The notes beneath the pieces were generated by a model. The model saw only the letters and a list, made by a program, of their open reading frames with translations, made no database searches and was not told where the DNA came from. Positions 24,819 through 34,600 of a stretch of 64,000 nt of DNA are shown piece by piece (position 1 is the stretch's first letter; each line of letters begins with the position of its first letter). The position numbers and the translations under genes are program-made. The DNA comes from Bacillus salipaludis (lineage in GTDB: Bacteria > Bacillota > Bacilli > Bacillales_B > DSM-18226): contig NZ_SMYO01000004.1 of assembly GCF_004358205.1 (NCBI RefSeq), positions 124,001-188,000 on the forward strand. The letters are read 5' to 3'.

Positions 24819-25703
24819 TTAGTTCATTACAATTTCCTTCTTAAGAATCTCATTTATAAATTCCAATACTTCCTCACGTAGTTCCTCATGCTGCAATGCA
24901 AACTCAATCGTTGTTTTCACAAATCCAATCTTCTCACCAACATCATATCTTTTACCTTCAAAGTCATAAGCAAAAACACGCTGAATGTTATTTAATTGTT
25001 GGATTGCATCAGTCAGTTGAATTTCTCCGCCAGCCCCAGTTTCCTGGTTGTCTAAGAACATAAAGATTTCAGGTGTTAGGATATATCTTCCCATGATTGC
25101 TAAATTAGATGGAGCCGTACCCTGTTTAGGCTTTTCCACGAAGTTACTTACCTGATAACGGCGTCCCATTTGGGAAGAAGGATCAATAATACCATAGCGG
25201 TTAGTTTCATTGTCAGGTACTTGTTGTACACCGATAACAGAAGAGTGGGTATCTTCATATTCATTAATGAGCTGCTTTAGACATGGAGTATCACTTTGAA
25301 CAATGTCATCACCTAATAGGACTGCAAATGGCTCATCTCCAATAAACTTTCGGGCACACCACACCGCATGGCCTAAGCCTTTTGGCTCTTTTTGGCGAAT
25401 ATAATGGATATCTGCAAGATTGGAAACATATTGGATTTCATCCAATAAATTAAATTTTTCCTTTTCAAGAAGGTTTTGTTCTAATTCTGGAGTGTTATCG
25501 AAGTGGTCTTCAATTGCGCGCTTGGATTTACCAGTCACAATAATAATATCTTCAATTCCTGAAGCAATTGCTTCTTCTACAATATATTGAATCGTTGGTT
25601 TATCAACGATTGGAAGCATTTCTTTCGGCATAGCCTTTGTGGCAGGCAAGAAACGTGTTCCTAATCCTGCAGCTGGAATAATTGCTTTACGTACTTTTTT
25701 CAT
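24819..25703 (-). CDS. galU: UTP-glucose-1-phosphate uridylyltransferase (copy 1)
   Basis: This 294-residue enzyme makes UDP-glucose from UTP and glucose-1-phosphate (GtaB in B. subtilis). UDP-glucose feeds teichoic acid glucosylation and glycolipid anchors. The nucleotide-binding start [20 protein letters not shown], then [26 protein letters not shown] and [10 protein letters not shown] are all present. The ATG at 25703 is chosen because AAGGAGT lies seven bases upstream; an in-frame GTG two codons earlier is less likely. It is on the minus strand, alone, between the IS relic and the plus-strand tagH region. A second, very similar copy lies at 58335 on the plus strand. Confidence 0.96.
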   Translation of the reverse strand: MKKVRKAIIPAAGLGTRFLPATKAMPKEMLPIVDKPTIQYIVEEAIASGIEDIIIVTGKSKRAIEDHFDNTPELEQNLLEKEKFNLLDEIQYVSNLADIHYIRQKEPKGLGHAVWCARKFIGDEPFAVLLGDDIVQSDTPCLKQLINEYEDTHSSVIGVQQVPDNETNRYGIIDPSSQMGRRYQVSNFVEKPKQGTAPSNLAIMGRYILTPEIFMFLDNQETGAGGEIQLTDAIQQLNNIQRVFAYDFEGKRYDVGEKIGFVKTTIEFALQHEELREEVLEFINEILKKEIVMN

Positions 25704-25709
25704 TCTCAC

Positions 25710-26172
25710 TACTCCTTAAAAAATAATTACGATTTATTTATAAATAAAATGAAATTGTTAAATAATATCAATCTCTTACAGAATACGAAAAATTGTATCA
25801 AGGCCATATTAAATTTTAATGTAATACGCAAAAAATGTAAATATCTGTTTTTTGGGAAGAAAATAATTGGTATAATGGGCATATTTTATTTTTTATATTT
25901 TATTACAGTTTTTTTAGAAAAGTCTTTCTGGAGAATAATAAAATATTAAAAATTCAAACCTTTTAAAGATTATTTCTCTGATGATTTGGATATCAAGGCA
26001 AGTGAAAGAGTAACTATTAAAAGCCGAAAAATATGCCTGCTTGAAAATTCTATAGGATGGGTGCTTACTCTTTTATACCGCTTTAAAATATTCACTATTT
26101 ATGTTATGTTAAGAATGATGGGTAAATTGCTATTAACTATTTATCAATTATTTTACGTACCTAGGAGAGAAA
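25710..26172 (+). other. AT-rich stretch upstream of tagH with short relic frames
   Basis: Two short open frames (starting near 25749 and 25986) lack ribosome binding sites. The second contains LLENSIGWVLTLLYRFKIF and resembles the helical tails of glycosyltransferases, so it may be the end of a deleted gene. No part resembles the TagG permease that normally precedes tagH. The promoter of tagH should lie here but none is clear. Confidence 0.45.
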
Positions 26173-27792
26173 ATGAGTGCTTCTATTGTTTTTAAAAATG
26201 TAACAAAAAATTATAAAATGTATAAAAAGACTTCAGATAAATTATTAGATTTGGTCTTGCCGAAAGGCTATGGAGAAGATTTCTATGCCTTACAAAATAT
26301 TTCCTTTGAGGCCGAAGAGGGAGATGTCATTGGGATTATTGGTGTGAATGGTGCCGGTAAATCTACCATTTCCAATTTAATCTCTGGAGTCGTACCACCA
26401 AGTTCAGGATCGATAAAAATAAATGGCGAGGCTGCTCTCATTTCCATTGGTGCTGGATTTAATAATCAATTAACTGGTAGAGAGAATATCGAGTTAAAAT
26501 GCTTGATGCTCGGGTTTTCAAAAAAAGATATCCAAACGTTAATACCTGAGATTATTGAATTTGCTGATATCGGACCGTTTATTGATCAGCCAGTGAAAAA
26601 ATATTCCAGTGGGATGAAATCGAGATTAGGTTTTGCGATATCAGTAAACATAAATCCGGATATATTGGTGATTGACGAGGCTCTTTCTGTCGGGGATAAG
26701 ACCTTCACACAAAAATGTTTAGATAAAATGAATAGCTTTAAAGAAATGGGAAAAACGATTTTCTTCATCAGCCATTCGATTGGGCAAGTAAAAGAGTTCT
26801 GTCAAAAGGCGCTTTGGTTAGAGGCAGGGGAAATCAGAGCATATGGAACGATTGAAGAGATTATTCCTCAGTATGAAAAATTTATAAAGCAATTCAATAA
26901 GATGTCGAAAGAAGAAAAGAAACAGTTTACTCAGCAATTATTAGAGAGAAGAAGTGAAAAACGTCCTACTGCAGAAGAACATGAAGATCATCCCACCATG
27001 CCGATTAGAAATCGTACAAGGAAAAATCCTAAAAGAATCGGAATGAAGAATCTTAGTTTTATTTTGGGGTTTGTACTCATCTTAGCTTCTGCTGGAATAT
27101 ATCTAAAATTGGATAAAATCTCAACCTTTTTCAACAATGACGAAAAGGTACAAGCAGTAAAGGCTGCTAATACGAAACAAATAAAAGCAAATACTAAGGA
27201 TAAACCAGTAAAGAAAGCTAGTGATAAGGAGCAAAAAGATATTCGCTATGTTCAAGTGGACGATGGTTTTGTAAGGAACAAACCGGATTTAGTCTCAAGT
27301 GAAAAAATTTCAATGGTTTATTTTGGTGAATCTATAACGGTTGAACAGGAACAAAAAGATCCGACTGATAATATTAATTGGTTAAAATTTAAATTAGATG
27401 ATGGTAGGGAAGCTTGGATTAGCGATAAACTAGTCACAAAGGTAGCCTCTCAAATTAATGAGGACAGCTTTATTCCAAAACTAAGTACCATTGCACAAGT
27501 TGACCAGTTTACTGAATCGTTGGGTTATCTTGGTAAAATAGAAAAGGATTTGAGCCTTTCAGACAATAACAGCGCAGTAAAATTAACCTCTAATCAAGAT
27601 GGTAGAATTACTGAAGTTGATTTGGCGATTAATGGCATGACCCCTGATCAAATTCATGAACAATTCGGTACGCCTGTTCTTAGTGAGGATGGAAAATCCT
27701 ATCTATACCATGGAAAAGAGTATGATTTTATTTTTTATTCTACCAATGCAAATTCTTTTAATCAGTTAACCATCAAACAGATCCAATCTTAA
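26173..27792 (+). CDS. tagH: Teichoic acid export ABC transporter ATP-binding protein TagH
   Basis: This 539-residue ATPase subunit pairs with TagG to flip lipid-linked wall teichoic acid across the membrane. The nucleotide-binding domain (about 1-240) has Walker A GVNGAGKST, the signature YSSGMKSRLGF and Walker B ILVIDEAL. After a charged linker comes one membrane span (about 292-312). An extracytoplasmic SH3-like domain (about 350-420) and a small C-terminal domain (about 445-539, with MTPDQIHEQFGTP) follow. Length and layout match B. subtilis TagH. CTAGGAGAG precedes the ATG. The expected tagG gene is missing immediately upstream and from the whole window, so the permease must be encoded elsewhere or lost. 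Confidence 0.93.
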   Translation: MSASIVFKNVTKNYKMYKKTSDKLLDLVLPKGYGEDFYALQNISFEAEEGDVIGIIGVNGAGKSTISNLISGVVPPSSGSIKINGEAALISIGAGFNNQLTGRENIELKCLMLGFSKKDIQTLIPEIIEFADIGPFIDQPVKKYSSGMKSRLGFAISVNINPDILVIDEALSVGDKTFTQKCLDKMNSFKEMGKTIFFISHSIGQVKEFCQKALWLEAGEIRAYGTIEEIIPQYEKFIKQFNKMSKEEKKQFTQQLLERRSEKRPTAEEHEDHPTMPIRNRTRKNPKRIGMKNLSFILGFVLILASAGIYLKLDKISTFFNNDEKVQAVKAANTKQIKANTKDKPVKKASDKEQKDIRYVQVDDGFVRNKPDLVSSEKISMVYFGESITVEQEQKDPTDNINWLKFKLDDGREAWISDKLVTKVASQINEDSFIPKLSTIAQVDQFTESLGYLGKIEKDLSLSDNNSAVKLTSNQDGRITEVDLAINGMTPDQIHEQFGTPVLSEDGKSYLYHGKEYDFIFYSTNANSFNQLTIKQIQS

Positions 27793-27806
27793 ACAGTGAT
27801 ATTATG

Positions 27807-27853
27807 AAAAACCCTCCTTTCAAACATAGTAGTTTAGCAGGAGGGTTTTTTTT
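27807..27853 (+). terminator. Rho-independent terminator after tagH
   Basis: AAAACCCTCCT and AGGAGGGTTTTTTTT form the stem and T-run. It begins 15 bases past the tagH stop. Confidence 0.9.
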
Positions 27854-27938
27854 AATATGCTGACTCTAGTCACTATCTTAAAACAAAATTAAAATGATAG
27901 AATGATAGCTATAAGTAATAGATAAAGGGGGATAAATA

Positions 27939-30350
27939 GTGAGATATTTATGGTCATTTGGCTTTTTACTTTTAAGTCTGTCTTTTATGACATCATCTGT
28001 CTCTGCTGATGTAGTAAATATCAATTCCAAGGCTCTATCATTTGATATGAATGTAAAACCAAAAGAGTTTAATGACCAAGAACTAATCGTAAAATTTAAT
28101 CCGCACCTTTCTAAAACAGAAAGAAACACAATTCTAAAAGGTATAAATGTAACAGAAGATGCCCATTTGGAGGAGAGCGACTTTTCTTTTGTCAAAGTTC
28201 CTAAAGGTACAGATTTAACTAAAATGGCCCAAATATTATTAGGAAAAAAACAGATTATTTGGGCAGAGCCAAACTACAAGGTGAAAAGTACATATATTCC
28301 GCAAGAACCAAACTTTCAAAAACAATGGTACTTAAATAAAATTCAAATGCCTAAAGCATGGGACATTACAAAAGGATCGCCCCATATAACCGTCGCTGTG
28401 ATTGATGATGGGGTGCAGCAGGACCATCCTGAACTGAAAGGGAAAATCGTCAGTCCGTATAATGCCGTATCGGGAGGGTCCCGTTATACTCCCCATGAAC
28501 ATGCAACACATGTTGCCGGAATTATTGCAGCGAGCTTCAATAATTCAGGGATTGCGGGGATCGCTCCTAATGTAAAAATTATGCCGATTAATGTGTTTAA
28601 TGGGGATGAAGCAAGTGATTACGCTGTTGCCCTAGGGATTAAATACGCGGTAGACCACCATGCAGACGTTATCAATATGAGCTTGGGAAGTCCGAATTAC
28701 AGTGCTCTCTTAGACTATTATACAAACTATGCAAAATCTAAAGGTGTTATCCTTGTAGCCGCTGCTGGAAATGATGGTACTTTTACAAAGACGTATCCTG
28801 CAGCATTTAAGGCTGTTGATGGGGTGGGTGCTACTGATAGCTCTGATCATAGAGCGTATTATTCAAATAAAGGAAGTTTTATTGACTTCACTGCTCCAGG
28901 GAGTAACATTTATTCATCTATTAATGGTAGTTCCTACGCAAACTTATCTGGTACATCGATGGCGGCTCCAATTGTATCAGGAGTTGCTGCACTTGTTCTT
29001 TCTAAAAATCCGTTTTTAAGTCCTAATCAGGTTGAAAGCGTCTTGAAACGATCAACGATTGATTTAGGAAGAAAAGGCCGAGATGACTACTATGGGTATG
29101 GCAGGATTGATGCATACAAAGCTGTTAGGAATACGCCTTCATCAACTGCGACAATTAATACTCCTAAAACTTATACGATGACGGGAAAAAACAAAGCTGC
29201 TTTTTCTTTGAAGTTGCCTGGTCAAGTTAAGCTTACAATCTCGATTAAAGATTCAAGTGGAAAAACAATCAATTCTATATTAAAAAATAAAATCTCTTCT
29301 GGAAAAGTTTCAGCATTTTGGAATGGGAAATCGCTTAATGGAAAATTTGTTCCCACCGGTACTTATAAAGTGGTGATGAATGCATCGAATAGTCGAGCTT
29401 CCATCTCTAAGACTGGAATGATGAAGGTCATTAACCATACCTATGCTGCCATTTTGGTTTCAGGAGAATATCCGTTTTCTCCTAAAGTAAGTAAAACGAT
29501 TAAAATCCCTTACCAGTTAACGCAAAAAGCAAAGGTTTCTGCTATCGTAACGGACCCAGCTGGTAAGACTATTAAGAAAATATTTGTAAATAAATCATTG
29601 ACTGCTGGAAAATATTCGATTGTCTGGGATGGAAAAAATACAAAAGGACAAAAGGTTAAGGATTCTACCTATAGGCTGGTTCTGTCCTTGATTGATATCC
29701 ATAATAAAAAAGGAAAAACGAAAACAGTTCCAATCAAGGTGGACACGGTTCGTCCTTCTGGAAAAATCACATTAGCTTCGAGTCCGTTTAAAATGGATAC
29801 GAAAAACAAAAGTACGATAAATCTACAAATGTCGGAAATCGCAAAAACTAGTGTCTTTGTCACGAATGAAAAAGGGACAATCATAAAGGAACTATTGAAT
29901 AAGCGGTTAAAAGCTGCGGCTATTAGTTGGAATGGACAAGATGCTAAAAAACAATTTGTAATGGAAGGGAAGTACCGCTATCTTATTATGGCAAAGGATT
30001 TGGCGGGCAATTCTATAACTATCCAAAGCAAATGGTTTAATTTACAGGATTGGCGAGTTCCAATCATACAGTCGGAAAAGGAAGTTTATTCAACATTGCA
30101 AGGCAAGTTGCCCATCGCTTATACGTTAAGCAAAGGGGGAAAAGTAACGATTGAGGTTACTCAAGGGGAAACATTGATCAAATCTATCAAAAATAATTTG
30201 GTTGAAAACTCTGGGGACCAATCGTTCCAATGGGATGGAACTGATATCAGCAATCAGCTTGTGAGTATTGGAGATTATCAATATAAAATCACAATTTTGG
30301 ACAACTACGGTTTATCCAAATTCTTTACAGGGAACATTCATATCGAATAA
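27939..30350 (+). CDS. Secreted S8 (subtilisin-like) serine protease with Ig-like repeats
   Basis: This is an 803-residue exported protease. A signal peptide covers about 1-24. An I9-like propeptide (about 45-115, ending IWAEPNYKVKS) leads to the catalytic domain, with Asp in VIDDGV near 153, His in HATHVAGI near 188 and Ser in GTSMAAP near 339. About four FlgD/Ig-like beta repeats follow (about 400-800), each with an FWNGKSLNGKFVPTGTYKV-type core (W-x-G ... G-x-Y). There is no sorting motif, so it is probably released or held by its repeats. GTG start with AAAGGGGG upstream. It lies between tagH and tagU, and may process wall proteins. Substrate is unknown. Confidence 0.92.
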   Translation: MRYLWSFGFLLLSLSFMTSSVSADVVNINSKALSFDMNVKPKEFNDQELIVKFNPHLSKTERNTILKGINVTEDAHLEESDFSFVKVPKGTDLTKMAQILLGKKQIIWAEPNYKVKSTYIPQEPNFQKQWYLNKIQMPKAWDITKGSPHITVAVIDDGVQQDHPELKGKIVSPYNAVSGGSRYTPHEHATHVAGIIAASFNNSGIAGIAPNVKIMPINVFNGDEASDYAVALGIKYAVDHHADVINMSLGSPNYSALLDYYTNYAKSKGVILVAAAGNDGTFTKTYPAAFKAVDGVGATDSSDHRAYYSNKGSFIDFTAPGSNIYSSINGSSYANLSGTSMAAPIVSGVAALVLSKNPFLSPNQVESVLKRSTIDLGRKGRDDYYGYGRIDAYKAVRNTPSSTATINTPKTYTMTGKNKAAFSLKLPGQVKLTISIKDSSGKTINSILKNKISSGKVSAFWNGKSLNGKFVPTGTYKVVMNASNSRASISKTGMMKVINHTYAAILVSGEYPFSPKVSKTIKIPYQLTQKAKVSAIVTDPAGKTIKKIFVNKSLTAGKYSIVWDGKNTKGQKVKDSTYRLVLSLIDIHNKKGKTKTVPIKVDTVRPSGKITLASSPFKMDTKNKSTINLQMSEIAKTSVFVTNEKGTIIKELLNKRLKAAAISWNGQDAKKQFVMEGKYRYLIMAKDLAGNSITIQSKWFNLQDWRVPIIQSEKEVYSTLQGKLPIAYTLSKGGKVTIEVTQGETLIKSIKNNLVENSGDQSFQWDGTDISNQLVSIGDYQYKITILDNYGLSKFFTGNIHIE

Positions 30351-30352
30351 AA

Positions 30353-30387
30353 AAACGAGGGTCTCTAGAAAAGGAGCCCTCGTCTTT
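30353..30387. terminator. Bidirectional terminator
   Basis: ACGAGGGTCTC and GGAGCCCTCGT pair around TAGAAAA, flanked by A and T runs. It lies between the convergent S8 protease and tagU genes. Confidence 0.85.
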
Positions 30388-30392
30388 TGTAT

Positions 30393-31322
30393 CTATTTTA
30401 ATTCCAATTGTGCTTTTAATTCATTTTGAATTCTTTGTTTTTCAGCATCCGGAACAATGTAATAGTAAATATGATTAATCATAGAACCGTTTCCTTTAAT
30501 GCTCATTTGTTGAACATTATTGGCAGCAGCCCGGTAATTCTTTTGAATATCCTTTATTTGATCAAAGGTCAGATTGGTTCGTACATTATTTCCAAGCGCG
30601 GAAAAAATGCTTTGGTATTTTGTAAGCGAGGAGAGGCTTGCACCTTCTCTTAGAACACCTTGTATGATTTCACGCTGACGTAACTGGCGGCCAAAATCTC
30701 CTCGTGGGTCTTCATGTCGCATTCTAGTAAAAGCAAGTGCTTTTTTACCATCTAATGTTACTTGCCCCTTAGAGAAACGATACCCATCCTGAGTAAAGTC
30801 TATATCATTATTAACTGTTATACCACCTACAGCATCAACAATATCTTTGAACCCTTCCATGTTTACCTTCACATAATAATCAATTGGAATATCTAAGAAG
30901 TTTTCAACTGTATTCATCGACATTTCTTCATTACCAAATGCATATGCATGGTTGATTTTATCCACTGTACCATGACCGACAATTTCAGTCCGAGTATCAC
31001 GCGGGATACTTAGCATTTCTACTGATTTGTTATTTGGATTAACTGCTAATACAATTATAGTATCAGAACGACCTTTATCGCCTTTTCGTTGGTCGACCCC
31101 TAACATAAGCACGCTAAAGGGTTGTTTATTTGTTAGTGAGACTTGTTCAGCACGTTTATCTGATTTCGTTCGATCTATTGGCTGATGCATCGTTTCAACC
31201 GCATTCGTTAATGATTTATATACAGAAAATGCATAAGCACCAATTCCAAATAAAAGCAAGACTAAGACAATTCCAGTAACGCGGAGCCATCTTCTTTTCT
31301 TCTTCTTTTCAGTAGCTCGCAT
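30393..31322 (-). CDS. tagU: LytR-CpsA-Psr family wall polymer ligase, TagU-like
   Basis: This 309-residue membrane enzyme attaches lipid-linked teichoic acid to peptidoglycan. A short basic N-terminus and one membrane span (about 12-34) are followed by an extracellular LCP domain. That domain has FSVLMLGVDQRKGDKGRSDT, MLSIPRDTRTEI, DKINHAYAFG, YYVKVNMEGF, DAVGGITVN and the Arg-rich motif AFTRMRHEDPRGDFGRQLRQ. It aligns by eye along its whole length with B. subtilis TagU (LytR), including the NLTFDQI and GNGSMINHIYYY ends. Of two adjacent ATGs, the second fits the GGAGG site best. It is transcribed alone, away from the nucleotidase gene. Confidence 0.93.
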   Translation of the reverse strand: MRATEKKKKRRWLRVTGIVLVLLLFGIGAYAFSVYKSLTNAVETMHQPIDRTKSDKRAEQVSLTNKQPFSVLMLGVDQRKGDKGRSDTIIVLAVNPNNKSVEMLSIPRDTRTEIVGHGTVDKINHAYAFGNEEMSMNTVENFLDIPIDYYVKVNMEGFKDIVDAVGGITVNNDIDFTQDGYRFSKGQVTLDGKKALAFTRMRHEDPRGDFGRQLRQREIIQGVLREGASLSSLTKYQSIFSALGNNVRTNLTFDQIKDIQKNYRAAANNVQQMSIKGNGSMINHIYYYIVPDAEKQRIQNELKAQLELK

Positions 31323-31614
31323 CATTAAACCTCCAATATTTTATATTAAAGCACAAATAATAGAATAGCAGATTTTGGCGAATTTTCATACAAATATTTG
31401 AAAAAGATGTAGAAAGACCTGTTTGGATATGTTGGAATCTTTTTTTTAATAATACCGGTCATAACCTCAACTTATCGCTTGTGCTACTTTTATTTTCTCA
31501 AATTAATCTTCAGTAAAACTTTTGTAAAAATAGAAATAAACCCTATTAATCTACCAAAAATCCTAGTAGAATAATCTTGCAATACAAAATTTTATGTCGA
31601 AGGGCGGAAGATGT

Positions 31615-34600
31615 GTGAAGAGAAAGATAAAAAGAAACATGAAGAGACGGCTGTTAAACAGTTCTCTAGCAACTGCACTTGCTCTTACAATGGTTCCATT
31701 GAATATTTTTCCACACTCAGCTAAAGCAGCAGGAATTTCTGAGAGTACAGTAAAACTACGTTTCCTAGAAACTACAGATTTGCATGACAATGTAATGGAT
31801 TATGATTACTACAAAGATGCGCCTACAATTGAGTATGGACTGGACCGTACAGCACAGTTAATCAAAGCAGCAAGAGCAGAAAAAATAAATCCTGACGATC
31901 AAACTAGTCCTACATATGCACAAAACTCCATGTTATTTGACGCAGGAGACTTGCTTCAGGGAAATCCAATGGCTGATTATGTGGCTAAGGTTAAGAAATT
32001 AACAGCGGACGAAGTCCACCCTGTTTTCAAAGCTATGTCTCTACTAAATTACGATGCTGGTATTCCTGGAAACCATGAATTTAATTATGGTTTAGATTTC
32101 TTAAATACTGCATTGAAACATGTCCCTTACAATTTTGTAAACGCTAACATTTACGAAGACGATCATGATAGTGATCCGACAAACGATCAAAACTACTTTA
32201 CTCCTTATAAAATTATTAACAAAGTGGTTAAGGACCAGAACGGGGAAGAACAAACCATCAAAGTGGGTGTCATTGGTTTTGCTCCTCCGCAGATTATGCA
32301 ATGGGATAAAGATAATCTCGAAGGCAATGTCATTGCAAAGGATATCGTAAAGACTGCTCAGGAATTTATCCCAAAAATGAAGGCGGATGGCGCTGATATT
32401 ATTGTTGCGATTGCCCACTCCGGTTGTGATGTTTCACAAGCTGATCAAGAAAAAGCTGAAAATGCTGTATATGGTTTAGCCAAGGTAGCAGGAATTGATG
32501 CTCTTCTTTTCGGGCATGCGCATGTAAACTTCCCTGGCGACGCTCAATTTAACAATAACGACACAATTGATAATGTAAATGGACATATTAATAATGTTCC
32601 GGCAATGGAAGCTGGATTCTGGGGTAATAACCTAGGGGTTATGGACCTTGATTTACAAAAAGTAGACGGGAAATGGACAGTAACAAACTCTAAGGCTGCA
32701 TTAAGACCGCTTACGAAAACCCTTGCAGACAAAACAAAAGTAGCCACCGTTGATGGGCCTGATCAAGAAATCGTTGAAGCTGTAAAAGATGTTCACGAAG
32801 GAACTCTTGAGTATGTGCGTGGGAAAATCGGCACTACCTCTGCTCCGATGTACAGCTTTTTTGCTCAAGTGCAAGATGATCCGACTATCCAAATCGTTAA
32901 CAATGCGCAAACAGATTATGTTAAAAAGTGGATTGCTTCTAAAAACCCGGAATTAGCAGATATTCCTGTCTTATCTGCTGGTGCACCGTTTAAAGCCGGA
33001 GGCAGAAGCGGCCCTTCCTACTATACGAATATTCCAGTAGGCGAACTCTCAATTAAAAGTGCCAATGACTTATATCTCTATCCCAATACTTTGAAAGCAG
33101 TAGAAGTAACTGGTGAAACAGTACGAGAATGGCTTGAAATGTCTGCAGGGCAGTTTAATACTGTCGATCCTAATAAAACGGAACCGCAAAATATCGTAAA
33201 TGATATCTTCCCATCCTATAATTTTGATGTCATTGATGGTGTTAAGTATCAAATTGATATTACGCAAAAACCTAGATACGACAAAGATGGTAATCTTATT
33301 AACTCTGATTCTCACCGGATTAAAAAATTAACGATGCCAGACGGTTCTCCAGTGAAGGATGATCAAAAATTTATTGTTGCAACAAATAACTACCGTGCTG
33401 GTGGCGGGGGGAACTTCCCGGGTCTTAAGGGTGGAATTGGAAAAGTAGTGGTCGATTCACCAGATGAAAGCCGCCAGGTATTAATTAACTATATTGCAAA
33501 CCAAGGAACAGTGAATCCTTCGGCCGATAACAATTGGAAGTTCGCTCCTGTTGGCGGTGTTGCCAAGCTCGTCTTTAATTCATCACCAGATGCTAAGCCA
33601 TTTGCTGCTGCGTCACAAAATATTAAAGACATTGGAGCTAATCCCGATGGTTCTGGCTTTGAACAGTTCGCTCTGGATCAAAACGTTCATGTTCAATTAT
33701 TAGGTATCAACGACTTCCATGGCCAGCTTGATACTTGGAGAACAATCAAAGATTCAACTGGAAAAGTGGTAGATTACTCAGGCGGTATAGAATATCTAGC
33801 AGCTTATTTGAAACAAAGAGAAGCTACTAATCCTGCTAATACCCTAATGCTTCAAGCCGGTGACCTTGTTGGGGCAAGCCCTCCAGTGTCTGCTCTATTA
33901 CAAGACGAGCCTACCATTCGTTTTATGAATGAACTTGGCTTTGATGTAGGTACAATCGGTAACCATGAATTTGATGAGGGCGTTGCTGAAATGAAGCGTT
34001 TAATCTATGGCGGCAGCAATCCTAAAACAGAGAAATATGAAGAAAAGTATGGCAAGTTTACTGGTTCAACGATGGACTATGTAGTTGCAAACGTGGTGGA
34101 TGAAAAGACAAATGAACCTATTTTACCTCCATATGTATTAAAGGAAGTGGATGGCGTTAAGATTGGATTTATTGGCGTTGTCACGACTGAAACACCAACG
34201 ATCGTAACTCCTAGTGGTGTATCAGGTGTCAAATTTACGGATGAAGTAGAAGCTATTAATAAATATGCAAAAGAATTAACAATTCAAGGAGTTAAAACCA
34301 TTGTAGTTCTTGCCCATGATCCTGGTACATCTAATACAGATGGCTCAAATGCAACTGGGAAAGTTGTCGATATGGCAAAAGATATTGACCCTTCCGTGGA
34401 TGTGATTTATGGTGCACACGACCATAAATATTTAAACACTACAGTAAGTGGAAAGCTTTTAGTCCAATCCTGGTCTTATGGAACGGCTTTTTCGGATATT
34501 GATTTAACCATTGATCCGATCACACAAGATATTGTGTTTGAAAAGGCAGAAGTAGTTGACACACTTCACAGCAAGATTACTCCTGATGCGCACATCAAAG

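Noticed and set aside
25749..26172. tagG remnant upstream of tagH
   Set aside because: The short frames do not show permease-like membrane spans in the expected order and no TagG motif could be recognised.
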